64,000 nucleotides of DNA, taken from positions 123,059,586 to 123,123,585 of the forward strand of contig NC_134537.1 of the NCBI RefSeq assembly GCF_050624435.1, in the 5' to 3' direction. The position numbers and the translations under genes are program-made. The notes beneath the pieces were generated by a model. It made no database searches, was not told the origin of the DNA, and was given only the letters and a program-made list of their open reading frames with translations. Positions 43,201 through 50,399 of this stretch are shown piece by piece. The DNA comes from Tenrec ecaudatus (lineage: Eukaryota; Chordata; Mammalia; Afrosoricida; Tenrecidae). The first letter of the stretch is position 1; every line of letters begins with the position of its first letter.

Positions 43201-45872
43201 AAATGCCAGGGCAACTTAAGAATCCCTTTGGTTAAAGTGCACGCCTGGGAATAGAAGCCAAGTGCAAACTCTAGCCAGCCGTTCCCTGGCCACAAATGGA
43301 AACACTGTGTTTTTCAGATGACCGTCCTGCTGGGACTCGGAGCGTGAGGGCTCCGGTTACGAAGGCCCACAGCGGCGGCATGGGTGCCTCACCGAAGATG
43401 CCACTCTGCGACAAATGTGGCAGCGGCATTGTGTAAGTTTCATTTTTAACCCACGAATCCACTGTGAAGTCTGCAGAGTGCTCTGTATTGCTTATATACG
43501 AAGACCTGTGTGCAAAAGGGCACTTGTGAAAACTTAGAGCGGGTAGTTTCCTCAAACTCAGCGCCTCCGAGGAGCCAAGCACTCCTTGGAGATGCTCTAA
43601 AGCTGGCAGAGGAGGAAGCCAGAGAACAACCTTGATCTTGAGCTGTAGATATGACGGGGCTTCAAAAACCTTGTGGCAAAAATGCCACTGTCTTTTTTTT
43701 TTCTTTTCTTTTCTTTCAACCTTTACTCCCAGGCAGAGGAGGCTCCAGGGAGGGAGGGAAGAGAAGCTAGATCAATGGAAACAGAGCAAACAGAAAGGAT
43801 TGTATGAGAGTGCTGACCCATTGTGAAAATTGCAAACGAGCAACTTGTAGGCAAATTGTTCAAGGGAGCCCGAATTTGCCTAAAACACAATAAAGTATTT
43901 AAAGAAAGTGTCCTGGTCACATAAGGTGGGATTATTGTACAATCGATTTCTTCCGCAACATGAACCTCAGTGAATCTGTGAGTTACGAGACCCCAGGCTG
44001 AATAACACTGCAGGACCCAGATGGGAGTGGAGAGTGGAGAGTGCTGGAACCTTTTCGGCAGGATGGAAGGGTAGGAGCCGTGGGAGGTTATGGAATAGTC
44101 TGGGGAGGGGAGAGTGGAGGGTGAAAGTGTTCACAAAAAGTGGACAATGGGGCACCCACTTGTAAGTAAGCCAATTCACCAGACACAGGCGACAGAGAGA
44201 GTGAGAATGTTCAGCCCAGGTGGTTTACCGGGTTATGGGTTGGGCTGCTAACCTTAAGGTCAGCTGTTCAAAACCACCAGCTGCTCCAGGAGAGAAAGAT
44301 GAGGTTTTCTACTCCAGTAAAGAGTTGCAGCCTCAGAAACCCACAGGGACAGCTCTACTCTGTACTCTGTCCTATAGAATCCCTTTGAGTCCGCCATTGT
44401 CTTTCCATTCCGGTCTTCCACAAGCTTTTCAAAGGCCCCTCATATAGTTTCATGGAGGGAGGGATGGGAGTGGGAGAGGAATTGGCCTGAAAGGTTATGA
44501 AAAATCACATTCAAGAACTTTCACTTCAAAAAGCCCTTCCTCCTGGTGAATAGTCTTTGAAGATTTCCTTTACTGTTTAAGCCCAGGAAAGGAAAGGCGG
44601 GAGGTGCCAGGTTGTTAATGAGAACACATTATCCTTCCTCAGTTTCTTACATTGCACAAATGCTAAAAATTAAAATACAGTCAGCTTCCATTTCAAGGGA
44701 CTTTTCCTTTATTTATTATTATTATCATCATTATTTTAGCTTTAACAAACAGAAATTTAGTTTTTCTCAGGTTAGGAAGCTGCACAGTTTAGGAAGCCCA
44801 GTTTCAGGGGGCCAGCTGCCCTGGAAGATTTTCCTGTCAACTCTGCTGGAAGGGGCTTTGCCTTTAAAAGGCTATACTTGCTCATTGAGTTCTTCAGGTG
44901 AGGCAGATCATTTTCAGCTCTCCCCAGCATGTGTCCAAGAGGGTCACCCCTGCCATCTCATCAGCCTGTTCCTGTACCCTTAGCCCCCACACAAGGCCCA
45001 CCCAGCCAGTTAGTTAGCCAGCACCCAGCCCAGGAGGCCAAGCGAGTGGAGGCTGGAAAGGAAAAAGAGTGGGAGAGAAAGGAAAAGGCAGGGCAGGAAG
45101 CTCAGGAGCAGAGAGAGAGAGCACCCTGGTGAAATTCCGTCCGTGATGATGTTACCAGAATCAAGTCTTTCTCCTAAGCTGGAGTAAACTGTTTTGACAG
45201 TAGAGGCAACTCCTCCCACCCTGTGGAAATTCCATCCCGCCTCTTTGATCTGCTTGCTCTCTGCTCCACACCAGAGCGCCTGGACCACCGAAACAGAAAC
45301 TAATCTGGTTGTGTAGATCAAAATCCAAATCATTCCCAGAGGTGTTTGTCTTATCTGTATCATGTCTCCCTCTTGCAAAGGTTTTCCTGGGAGGAAACCG
45401 TAAAGCAGAACTCTACAATCCCAACCCCCACACACACCCCTTTCACTACTTGTTTTCCAGCCTGCAAACGTTTCAACATTAGAGAGAAGCCGGAGATGCT
45501 TTATGAGGATCCATGCTCTGGATCTCCCGGCTTCGAGCTTCCCAGCTGTGCGCGGTTTTACAGCTGGAGGCGGCCGCTGCTTCTGGAACGTACACTGTAA
45601 CATCTGTAGCGTTGGCGCCCTGCGCATCCTAGGTTGGGTTTGTGTGGTGGTTTTCACGAGACCTCTTTTTGCCCCCCCACAGCGGTGCCGTGGTGAAGGC
45701 TCGGGATAAGTACCGGCATCCCGAATGCTTCGTGTGTGCTGACTGCAACGTCAACCTCAAGCAAAAGGGCTACTTCTTCCTGGAGGGCGAGCTGTACTGC
45801 GAAACGCACGCGCGAGCCCGCACGAGGCCCCCCGAGGGCTATGACACGGTCACTCTCTACCCCAAAGCTTAA
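14184..45872 (+). CDS. PDLIM3: PDLIM3 (ALP), PDZ and LIM domain protein 3, whole coding span
   Basis: Joined coding segments: 14184-14276, 27730-27881, 29068-29152, then either 34755-34942 (smooth-muscle form) or 35298-35365 + 38679-38942 (striated form), then 40544-40674, 43318-43432 and 45683-45872. Both splice forms stay in frame: 317 and 365 residues, one more than the human forms as I recall them (316 and 364). The protein is an alpha-actinin-binding adaptor of the muscle Z disc and intercalated disc. The N-terminal PDZ domain (residues about 3-84, carboxylate-binding loop PWGF at 12-15) is followed by a ZM motif and a C-terminal LIM zinc finger (zinc ligands C295, C298, H315, C318, C321, C324, C342, H345 in the long form). 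All introns are GT-AG. No disabling change is seen. The identification rests on near-identity to the human protein sequence I know. Confidence 0.97.
16330..17235 (-). repeat. AfroSINE (antisense) split by an L1-like insertion
   Basis: The left part reads 'gctgctgtctgttcgattca', 'ctggtgaccctgtgtgcgtc', 'agtagaactatgctctgggg'. The right part (17115-17235) resumes 'ttcaaagcagatcaccaggc', 'gtggactcgaacctccgatc' and ends 'agggacccctgg'. Together they form one antisense AfroSINE. The break point carries a 9-base target-site duplication. Confidence 0.8.
16432..17114 (-). mobile_element. L1-like 3'-end retroposon with 5' inversion
   Basis: Positions 16432 to about 16880 read antisense ('tcattttattgggggctcct' to 'gtgcacatcctccagtccag'). 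Positions about 16945-17114 carry part of the same element in sense ('cttaaatgcttcctccctcg', 'ccggctagaccagaggatgc', 'agggagtccaggacagatg'). The two arms overlap in content and so form an imperfect inverted repeat. Target duplication GTGGCTAAC (16423-16431) / GTGGCTACC (17115-17123) brackets the whole insertion. This is the classic outcome of twin priming. Confidence 0.8.
17236..17415 (+). repeat. MIR SINE
   Basis: The MIR word order is seen: 'aaccctctaaactctcacca', 'ccctttttgcaggtgaggag', 'gtggctcactaacctgcgcc'. Diverged. Confidence 0.6.
17420..18180 (+). repeat. L2 LINE 3' region
   Basis: C/T-rich text in L2 order: 'tgcatgtctctcccttgttt', 'aattcttccgtggcatcacc', 'gtctctgatctttaatacag', 'cgcgagtcccttaggacaga', with an 'aataaagaataaatga' end. 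Diverged and ancient. Confidence 0.5.
18180..19799 (+). other. Intronic, no exon recognised
   Basis: Contains an A-run near 18254, C-rich patches near 18900 and a (CT)n tract at 19199-19232. Small open frames here (up to 103 codons) have no recognisable product. Confidence 0.5.
19199..19232. repeat. (CT)n microsatellite
   Basis: CT units with a single 'ctgt' interruption. Confidence 0.9.
19800..20176 (+). mobile_element. RTE LINE 3' end (sense)
   Basis: It reads 'aaaactagacaatgaataat', 'agtccctggaaaggacatca', 'ggcacaatggctgcaacaat', 'gggtcactatgagtcagaac' and ends 'ggcacctaacatcgacaatt', the sense 3' end of the BovB-like RTE. 5' truncated. Its coding remnant is broken. Confidence 0.85.
20177..22590 (+). 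mobile_element. LTR-like element interrupted by an L1-like insertion
   Basis: The left part begins TGTGTTAGTCTGGGTTGACT at 20177. The right part continues from 22137 with 'aaacatcccagcccagtgca' and ends near 'ttatgtaactctcaca' at 22590. The uninterrupted family member at 58822-59337 shows TG...CA ends and a 5-base duplication, which supports an LTR. The interruption is the L1-like element at 20242-22123. Confidence 0.7.
20242..22123 (+). mobile_element. L1-like retroposon (1.88 kb), longest copy, 13-bp TSD
   Basis: The insertion is bracketed by AAGAAAGAGCTTT (20229-20241) and AAGAAAGAGTTTT (22124-22136), 12 of 13 identical. It ends with a G/A-rich tract around 21940-21975, AATAAA at 22100-22105 and an A-rich tail. 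It carries no coding frame above about 145 codons and none resembling LINE proteins. It is the most complete copy of the family also seen at 3810, 11070, 16432, 22648 and 57106. I infer an afrotherian L1 3' region (the polypurine tract before the polyadenylation signal is L1-like), but a non-autonomous family is possible. Confidence 0.75.
22648..23611 (+). mobile_element. L1-like retroposon, 5'-truncated, sense
   Basis: Collinear with 21240-22120 of the longest copy: 'tgatcgctgaggacaaacag', 'ggcatcatcaaaaaaataaa', a G-rich tract at 23388-23418, AATAAA at 23552-23557 and an A-rich tail. A probable 9-base duplication TTATTGGAC lies at 22639-22647 and 23612-23620. Confidence 0.75.
24265..24627 (-). 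repeat. Two AfroSINE fragments (antisense)
   Basis: The first (24265-24460) reads 'gccatgaagtcaattcctgt' to 'gccacaaggactct'. The second (24515-24627) reads 'gttggagtcatttctgactc' and 'atagtcaccctatggccca'. Both are diverged. Confidence 0.7.
24628..25310 (-). mobile_element. RTE LINE 3' region (antisense)
   Basis: It begins 'gttgttgttaggtgccatca', the complement of the RTE tail, followed by 'ctccaaggactggtctctcc', 'tttcacatgcatatgaggct' and 'gttcagttgtgaaggttttt' in antisense order. About 680 bases are preserved. The open frame 24928-25287 is antisense noise. Confidence 0.85.
26745..27000. repeat. Old L1 fragment
   Basis: The text 'cttaataatatctgttctct' and 'catttatctttaatgcagtc' through 'ggtttctggttgttccatct' resembles antisense L1 ORF2 sequence. 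Diverged, no frame. Confidence 0.45.
27730..27881 (+). CDS. PDLIM3: PDLIM3 coding exon 2
   Basis: Encodes residues 32 to 82 (split codon), beginning [20 protein letters not shown], the remainder of the PDZ domain including the helix alpha-B segment [14 protein letters not shown]. It starts phase 0 after 'ttcttccag' and ends with a two-base partial codon before donor gtgctc, which is weaker than consensus at positions +4 and +5. The downstream intron is 1.19 kb. Confidence 0.96.
27942..27951 (+). promoter_or_regulatory. MEF2 consensus site in intron 2
   Basis: CTATAAATAG fits the MEF2 consensus YTAWWWWTAR exactly and lies 61 bases after exon 2 of a striated-muscle gene. A single site of this degeneracy is expected a few times per 64 kb by chance, so function is only a suggestion. 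Confidence 0.35.
29068..29152 (+). CDS. PDLIM3: PDLIM3 coding exon 3
   Basis: Encodes residues 82-110, [16 protein letters not shown] then the [12 protein letters not shown] segment, the linker immediately after the PDZ domain. The human counterpart as I recall it reads RGETHLWSPQ, so the first few residues differ but the rest is conserved. It ends phase 0 after CAG before donor gtacgg. From here the transcript joins either exon 4 or exon 5. Confidence 0.95.
30150..30245 (-). repeat. AfroSINE head fragment (antisense)
   Basis: Reads 'gaggtttgaacctcacacct', 'ttcggttagcggctgagtcc', 'tgccacaggagctcctg'. Confidence 0.7.
30505..30720 (-). repeat. AfroSINE (antisense)
   Basis: Reads 'actgccaccgagctgattcc', 'gacagagtagggctgcctcc', 'tgggtgagcggctcaagtcc' in antisense AfroSINE order. 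Confidence 0.75.
31560..32690 (+). other. Repeat-poor block in PDLIM3 intron 3
   Basis: About 1.1 kb of AT-rich intronic sequence where I recognise no transposon, in contrast to its surroundings. It contains a direct repeat of 'attgcacatttttgc'-like text at 32044-32080. A conserved non-coding element is possible but cannot be judged without alignment. Confidence 0.35.
32700..32845 (-). repeat. AfroSINE fragment (antisense)
   Basis: Starts 'aaacaaactttctgccattg', then 'aacccatagcaaccctacag' and 'ggagtagagagccctgtctc'. Confidence 0.75.
33414..33604 (+). mobile_element. SPIN hAT-type MITE, copy 1
   Basis: A 191-base element with inverted ends CAGCGGTTCTCAACCTCTGA and (at the other end) 'gtttgagaaccactg', followed inward by 'cctttgggggtctaatgacc' and 'ctttcacaggggttgcc'. 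These match the SPIN (Space Invaders) hAT family of horizontally transferred transposons. The interior is deleted, so there is no transposase. The flanks tcctaaat / tctaaatg suggest an eroded 8-base target duplication. It lies in PDLIM3 intron 3. Confidence 0.85.
34698..34703 (+). promoter_or_regulatory. ACUAAY (QKI-type) motif upstream of exon 4
   Basis: ACTAAT lies 52 bases upstream of the exon 4 acceptor. It fits the quaking recognition core ACUAAY, but also the spacing and sequence of a branch point, so its role is ambiguous. Confidence 0.3.
34755..34942 (+). CDS. PDLIM3: PDLIM3 alternative exon 4 (smooth-muscle/non-striated form)
   Basis: Encodes residues 111-173 of the short form, starting [16 protein letters not shown]. 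It carries the ZM motif ([21 protein letters not shown] region, residues about 142-162) that helps bind alpha-actinin. The acceptor is 'cattgtacag' and the donor a consensus gtaagt. The exon ends with two bases of a split codon, so it joins exon 7 in frame (giving Thr; human has Asn here in my recollection). Exon 5 starts only 355 bases further on. Mutually exclusive use with exons 5-6 is established for this gene in other mammals; here it is inferred from homology and phase. Confidence 0.94.
35298..35365 (+). CDS. PDLIM3: PDLIM3 alternative exon 5 (striated-muscle form)
   Basis: Encodes residues 111-133 of the long form, [20 protein letters not shown] and following RSS. It ends with two bases of a split serine codon before a very weak donor, gtcata, which departs from gtragt at +3, +5 and +6. 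An RBFOX hexamer TGCATG starts 32 bases into the intron. It must be joined to exon 6 to retain frame and the ZM motif. Confidence 0.93.
35397..35402 (+). promoter_or_regulatory. RBFOX motif (UGCAUG) just downstream of exon 5
   Basis: TGCATG within 40 bases after a weak 5' splice site is the position from which RBFOX proteins typically promote inclusion of muscle and neural exons. An ACTAAC (QKI-type) hexamer follows at 35422-35427. The functional link is inferred. Confidence 0.4.
35790..35985 (-). repeat. AfroSINE (antisense)
   Basis: Reads 'ccgccattagatcgtgtgga', 'gtggattaccaggtctttct', 'tccgtgtgcctctgacgaa', a diverged antisense AfroSINE located in the intron between exons 5 and 6. Confidence 0.65.
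36510..36695 (-). repeat. AfroSINE (antisense)
   Basis: Reads 'caaccatcaagttgattcag', 'ggacagggcaaaactgcccc', 'tttgggcgagcagctgagca'. The 201-codon frame at 36527-37132 begins inside it and is not a gene. Confidence 0.75.
36700..38678 (+). other. PDLIM3: PDLIM3 intron (exon 5-6), no repeats recognised
   Basis: About 2 kb of AT-rich intronic sequence without a transposon signature that I can name. It approaches exon 6 with a poor polypyrimidine tract. Splicing-regulatory elements are plausible here but not visible as clusters. Confidence 0.5.
38679..38942 (+). CDS. PDLIM3: PDLIM3 alternative exon 6 (striated-muscle form)
   Basis: Encodes residues 133-221 of the long form, from [20 protein letters not shown] to the GETPSM end. 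It contains a serine/threonine-rich stretch and a second, divergent ZM motif ([20 protein letters not shown], residues 190-209). Its length of 264 bases keeps phase. The acceptor is weak: 'ggtcactaacacag' has few pyrimidines, with ACTAAC at 38669-38674 almost abutting the AG. The donor is gtaata. Confidence 0.94.
40544..40674 (+). CDS. PDLIM3: PDLIM3 coding exon 7
   Basis: Encodes residues 221-265 (long form), including [19 protein letters not shown] and the [15 protein letters not shown] segment, an inter-domain region shared by both splice forms. One leading base completes the split codon from exon 4 or exon 6. The donor is gtgagc. Compared with human as I recall it, the LVNDDP end differs from MVDDGS. 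Confidence 0.95.
41732..42161 (+). repeat. AfroSINE (sense) nested in RTE, itself carrying SPIN
   Basis: It starts 'ggagccctggtgacttagta' and 'gctgctaaccataaggtcac', is interrupted by SPIN, then finishes 'ggggcagctctaccctgtcc' and 'ttgactcgatggcagtgagt'. Flanks TATGGAGGTGTAA (41719-41731) and TATTGAGGTGCAA (42162-42174) match at 11 of 13 positions, a target duplication made from the RTE sequence itself. Confidence 0.9.
41850..42047 (-). mobile_element. SPIN hAT-type MITE, copy 2, inside an AfroSINE
   Basis: A 198-base element with ends CAGCGGTTCTCAACATTCCT and 'cacaggttgagaaccgctg'. The internal text 'gacccctgtgaaagggtcgt' and 'tcaacccccaaaggggttgc' is the reverse complement of copies 1 and 3. 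The flanks agctacag / cgttacag (6 of 8) are two copies of the AfroSINE word 'agttacag', an 8-base hAT duplication. Non-coding, internally deleted. Confidence 0.92.
42333..42593 (-). other. Unidentified 86-codon open frame
   Basis: A minus-strand frame begins [18 protein letters not shown] and includes a five-aspartate run and the aromatic patch [13 protein letters not shown]. It lies just beyond where the RTE match ends and before a sense RTE-head-like segment. I do not recognise the protein. It may be a remnant of an unidentified mobile element or pseudogene. There is no promoter or splice context to support a host gene. Confidence 0.3.
42615..42765 (+). repeat. 5'-region fragment of an AfroSINE/RTE-type element
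   Basis: The words 'aggttcagccagggtggat', 'agacagagcagtaaggaaga' and 'acctacttctgaaaattacc' follow the order of the untranslated head region of afrotherian RTE elements as I remember it. Diverged. Confidence 0.45.
42890..43065 (+). repeat. MIR SINE
   Basis: A well-preserved MIR core: 'ctatttcacaggtggggaag', 'ctgaggaggagagtggacct', 'gtccaaggtcacacagccag'. Confidence 0.85.
43318..43432 (+). CDS. PDLIM3: PDLIM3 coding exon 8
   Basis: Encodes residues 265-303 (long form): a basic, glycine-rich linker ([20 protein letters not shown]) and the first zinc-binding pair of the LIM domain, CDKC (C295, C298). The acceptor is 'tgtttttcag' and the donor a consensus gtaagt. It ends with two bases of the Val303 codon. 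Confidence 0.95.
44213..44405 (+). repeat. AfroSINE (sense)
   Basis: Reads 'agcccaggtggtttaccggg', 'gggctgctaaccttaaggtc', 'agttgcagcctcagaaaccc', 'acagctctactctgtactct'. It lies in the last PDLIM3 intron. Confidence 0.85.
45683..45872 (+). CDS. PDLIM3: PDLIM3 coding exon 9 (last), LIM domain
   Basis: Encodes residues 303-365 and the TAA stop. It contains six of the eight LIM zinc ligands: H315 and C318 (HPEC), C321 and C324 (CADC), C342 and H345 (YCETH). The protein ends DTVTLYPKA, the family's conserved C-terminus. The acceptor is 'gcccccccacag', C-rich. The LIM finger is a protein-interaction module. Confidence 0.96.
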
Positions 45873-46410
45873 GTCGCACGCAGGCGGGCTCGCACGTTCT
45901 CACCCACACGCACTTACACGGGAGTCGGACGTTGCTGGCTGTGGCCAGGAGCAGAGCAGCTAGTCGCGTGCGAATCGCCAGCAGGAGCATGTGTACATGT
46001 TTATCTCGTTGTGTGTGGAGCAATAGGCGGCAAAGGCCGTGCTGTTTGACAAAAAAGACGCGAATGGTTCTGCAGCTCTTTTTTAATCTTCGGAACTAGC
46101 AATAACAATGGCATGTGAAGCAATAATTTTCTGTAGGCTCTACTCCTAAATTTGCATTGATTTTAAGACCACCACACATGTGACCATCAAGATGCTTTGG
46201 GGAGTTCTTGGTCTTGCCGTATCAAATTGAGCAATTATAGGAAACGCCCAATAACCGTCTTGTATTGTAACACACCTACACTTGTCTGTATCTGTTTGAC
46301 TCTGCTAGTGCATGCTGGGAAGAGTTTCCCTAGATTTCTTGAGTTTCATATTCACACACTGTACCACTGGATGCGACCATAATAAATACTACATAAAGCC
46401 TTTGAAAACA
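45873..46410 (+). other. PDLIM3: PDLIM3 3' untranslated region
   Basis: From the stop codon to shortly after AATAAA (46381-46386). No repeats are recognised within it. The cleavage site, about 15-25 bases after the signal, is inferred. Confidence 0.8.
46381..46386 (+). terminator. PDLIM3: PDLIM3 polyadenylation signal
   Basis: Canonical AATAAA, 509 bases after the stop codon. Further 'gtttt'-rich and 'tgttttgttttg' text follows near 46490-46510. Confidence 0.75.
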
Positions 46411-46731
46411 TTGAATGAAGTGGCGCTCAGTGGATTAAGATCATGTTAATTTTCTATGGAGGGGGCCCAGTCATAAACTAACTCAGATTGTTTTGTTTTG
46501 TTTTTCTTTTTAATGTGGTTCATTTAGTTTCCATAAACCACCTACACTTTCTTAATAGCCTCCAAAAGTAATTCAATCTCTCAGAAAAAGAATAGGTTTT
46601 GCTTTAGAATGGTCTCTCTCAATTTTCAGTGTCTTCTTTCTGACAGATATTCAGTCAAATTCAAGGTTCCACGTCCCTCAGAACTGGTTCTCTGTGCTCC
46701 CAGGTTCAGCACTGCCCGTCCTTCGCAAGGT

Positions 46732-46733
<2 letters not shown>

Positions 46734-46770
<37 letters not shown>
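46734..46770. repeat. (AC)n microsatellite
   Basis: About 18 perfect AC units. Confidence 0.95.
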
Positions 46771-46773
<3 letters not shown>

Positions 46774-47556
46774 GAGGCAGTTCAGAGGCCTGATGAGAAA
46801 GGGGATGGGGCTGCTGCTCTCAAGGGTCCCTGCTTGTATCCATTGCTGAGATCCACGATTTCTCTTGTGGATTTTCTCCTCCTGGTTGGAGCCAGCCAAT
46901 AATCCATCTCCACCACCACTTCCAATGCCTCAACTCCGCCTTCCTGGCATCCCAGGCTCTTTGCTCTTCCACTATGAACTCCACTTGGGCTCTGGCCCAG
47001 GCAGTGTGCCAGGCAGGCCCTGGTACCCTCGTGGCCATGCCCCCAACTTACTTCTCCCTTAGGCCATGTCCCTCCCTGGAGACACATGCAACTTCTGAAA
47101 CCGTCCCTCCAAGGACAAGCCATGGCGCTCCAGGAAGGCAGGGGCGAGGGCACACATTCCTGGCTCTCACTGGCCCACACTGGCAACACAGCTCTTGGGC
47201 AGCACACCTGTTCTCTGGAGCCAATCTCATCCTCCCAGAATCCCAAACAGATAAGGAGGGATCTAAAAAAAACAACATCCTGGAGAAAACTGTTGAAGAA
47301 ATATTTTAAAATCAAACACACACACACAAACACTACACAGCAACCTCATCAGTGGAAGTGAGCAGGTAATATCTGGAGAAGATAAAACAGAGCGTCTCTG
47401 TGCTATACCAAAACGAGGTTAATCAAGCAAATACCTAAGTTTAAAGAGGCATTCCTGAGACCTTAAACAATACACTCCACAGACACTTTAGGTTAGATAT
47501 CAGACACTATTTCTTTGAAATCATGCTTTATTTTATGTGAGGCAGAGTGCATGTTT
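46771..47556. other. Intergenic, no gene called
   Basis: GC-richer sequence with overlapping open frames on both strands (up to 183 codons, minus strand). None matches a family I know or has splice or start context. A decayed processed pseudogene cannot be excluded. Confidence 0.4.
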
Positions 47557-47945
47557 GGTAAAGTGAATGGGTCAATGAGAAAGAAAATCCACAGCGAGAT
47601 GACTGACACCGGGGCTGAGACAGTGCACTCAAGCACAGCAGCGAACGTGAGGATGGCTCAAGAGGGAGCAGCGTTTCAATCTCATGTCTGAAGGGCCGCT
47701 ATGACAGAGCCAACTCCACCAGCGGTTCTCAACCTGTGGGCAGCGACCCCTTTGGGGGTCAAACGACCCTTTCACAGGGGTTGCCCGATTCATAACAGTA
47801 GCAAAATTACAGTTATGAAGTAGCATCAAAAATAATTTTATGGTTGGGGGGTCACCACTACATGAGGGACTGTATGAAAGGGTTGCGGCATGAGGAAGAT
47901 TGAGAACCACTGGACTAGATTAGATGGTACCTAACAACTGTGGAG
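47557..47945 (+). mobile_element. RTE LINE 3' end (sense) carrying SPIN
   Basis: Reads 'ggtaaagtgaatgggtcaat', 'cactcaagcacagcagcgaa', 'gtgaggatggctcaagaggg', 'agggccgctatgacagagcc', then SPIN, then 'tagatggtacctaacaactg', the characteristic RTE tail. Confidence 0.8.
47720..47912 (+). mobile_element. SPIN hAT-type MITE, copy 3, inside an RTE tail
   Basis: A 193-base element with ends CAGCGGTTCTCAACCTGTGG and 'gattgagaaccactg'. The internal words 'cccctttgggggtcaaacga', 'tttcacaggggttgcccgat' and 'taattttatggttgggggg' match copy 1 in order and orientation. The 8-base flanks aactccac / gactagat are eroded. No coding sequence. Confidence 0.9.
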
Positions 47946-49020
47946 AACAAATTGAACTGTGCAGATTCAAATATCTACTAGAGCTTTTGATATTTTAAAA
48001 GATATCTAATGAGAAATTAAGGAGAGATGGGACTAAATTTGATAACTCATGACTATATGACTAAAACTTATGAAACAGACCTTAAAATCACATGATCATG
48101 ATTTTGAATAAAAATGATTCTTTTGACATTTAAATCCAAAAACTTAAACATGGAAAGTAGATGGATGCACTATAGCACTAGTTAACAGAAATTACTATTA
48201 TGTGAAAAAATGTATAAGCAATGTATAATACTAAATGAAAGCAACAGTGCTGAAATGGACAGGAATATGCGATCAATTTAGGAAGCAAAAGGTCCCTATA
48301 CTGGTGTGCTCTCCCGAAATGTGTCCTTCAATAACAAATTCATGGCTTGTTTTATGTAGGAGTCCATGTCCTGAGAACAAATGCCAACTGGTTTTTATTT
48401 AGCTCACAGAACACCACATATTCTTAGAAAAGAGCCTGGTCTCTGTGTTTACAGATGGATGGGCTTACCAAAGCTACCCACGATCAGCGAGACAATCCAT
48501 GATTACGGCTTGACATTCTGGGAACTTCGAACTCAAGATTAGCTAAACTGCTGTTTTTCCAGCATAAACATCAAATAGAGTTGTTAGACTCTGGATCGAT
48601 TGTGAAACTGATGAAGTAGAAGCCAGTTCTAGTTATCACATAGTTTTGCACCTGTGTAAGCAGAAGAAAACGTGATAGTGGAATGTGGCCTGCACACAGC
48701 TTTCTTATCTCTGCATAAGGGCATCTAAAACATGTCAGTCATCCAATGAGGGAACACCCACAAATCTGCAAGACGGAGCTTGAGTTCTCTGGGAGTTGTC
48801 CAGTTGTTTGCAAAAACTTGTCAAATGGTCCTTTGAATAGATCTTTATTTCCAGTCCAAGGAACCGAATGCTTGTAATCATTTTTTATTTTTAGCAAGCC
48901 ATCATAGCTAATGTTATTTTTATTAGTTCTGTGCCATCTGTATCTTAAGCATATAAGGAAGTTTCAAAAAAGAGTAACAGTATCCGGGCAATTTAAGTGA
49001 CATGTGACTACTTCAAAACT
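47945..49020. other. Intergenic, no feature recognised
   Basis: AT-rich. I find neither a recognisable repeat terminus nor a coding frame. Confidence 0.45.
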
Positions 49021-49025
49021 TCTTC

Positions 49026-49395
49026 AAAATAAACTCACTGCCATTGAATGGAACCCTGTAGGACAAAATTGGAACTCCCCTGTGGGTTTCCACAACTGTA
49101 ACTCTTTTGGGGAGTAGAAAGCCTCATCTTTCTAGGGGCGACTGGTGGTTTTGAACTGGTTTTGAGTTCTAAAATACTGAACTTAAGGTTAGTAGACCAT
49201 CACCTGGGCTCCTCCCCTTCTCTATCATTCAGATAGCTCTCTCAAGTTTATCATGGTATTTGAGAGCAATTGCATTGGACTGCTAACCACAAGGTCGGCT
49301 ATTCAAAACACACCAACTGCTCAAAATAAAAAAGTTTTACAGTCTCAGAAACCCAAAACAGAAGTTCTGCTCTCTCTACAGAGTCATTATGCTAC
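49026..49395. repeat. Two adjacent AfroSINEs, antisense then sense
   Basis: Positions 49026-49215 read antisense ('aaactcactgccattgaatg' to 'catcacctgggctcctcc'). Positions 49262-49395 read sense ('ggactgctaaccacaaggtc' to 'acagtctcagaaacccaaaa'). The arrangement is tail-to-head inverted. Confidence 0.75.
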
Positions 49396-50399
49396 GTTTG
49401 CTCACATTTCGATAATAAAAGTGTAACTCGTAGGCAAAATGTCATGGATCGAGTTTTTGTAGTGTTCCAGTGAGTGGAAAACGAGCCATTTAAATAAACT
49501 GCATTTGCTCTGGGGCAGTTAGTAGCCAGTGGAGTTCCTTACAGTGGATCTGCACCATGGTACTTCACATGGGAGAGTGGTGAAGAGTTGGGTATGAGCT
49601 GGCCCTATGGTGGGCAGGGGTCATTGCCTGCACACACCCAAATCGCCAGTGTCCACTGGGCTATGTCAAGTCAGGCAGCAGGATGATGGGGGTGCAGGAG
49701 CACACTGCTTCAGCCCCACAAGATGTCCTCAGGTAGTCAGTGAGCCCCATCTTACCCAGCCACTCAGCTCCTACAGCTTTCACGTCCACTCTGTAGAGCC
49801 CGAGTGGATGGGTGATTCGGGTAGCCTAGTGAAGCAGCTGAGGAACCGAAGACAGGCTAGACCGTTTGAAACTGCAATACACCAGCCTTACCCTGCAGGG
49901 GCCAGACCTGCAACCTTCTAGGCTGGGCCCAGCTGCTCTAGCAACTTCCTCTGTGTTGGAGAAAGAGAAGAAATCTTATCAAGAAAGGGGCTGCCTTAGA
50001 ACTCGAGGGCAGGCTGCTCAGGGTCTGCTCCTGGGAGTCAGACTTCTGCATTAACAGACACCAAGGTTCAGACTTACCATTACAAGTCAGGGGAAAGAGA
50101 AAAAGATGAAAGTCAAGTCATCAACATGTAAAATATGGTGGTAAAGCTTACTTATGTAAAAAACACACAGGTCGCAACAGTATGCAAAATCATGACACAC
50201 GTGCCACTTTGGATGAAATTATAATGCTTTAGTATATGCCTGAAAATTATAAATTTAGTTCACTTTTTCTGAGAAATTCCTTTCATTTTCCTTTTAAAGC
50301 ATAGTTTGATACATTGTATTTTGTTTAACGGTTATTTTCTTTTAATGCCTTCATTATACTAATGGTGGTCAAGTTAGGACTAACAATTGTAAAAAAAAA

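Noticed and set aside
45010-45657. 215-codon minus-strand open frame just before PDLIM3 exon 9
   Set aside because: No family resemblance, antisense to intron 8, no start context; likely chance.
46782-47333. 183- and 72-codon minus-strand frames with a coiled-coil-like stretch
   Set aside because: The stretch WARAQVEFIVEEQRAW looked like a coiled-coil protein, but I could not match a family, the frames shift, and part overlaps the (AC)n repeat. Left as possible decayed pseudogene only.
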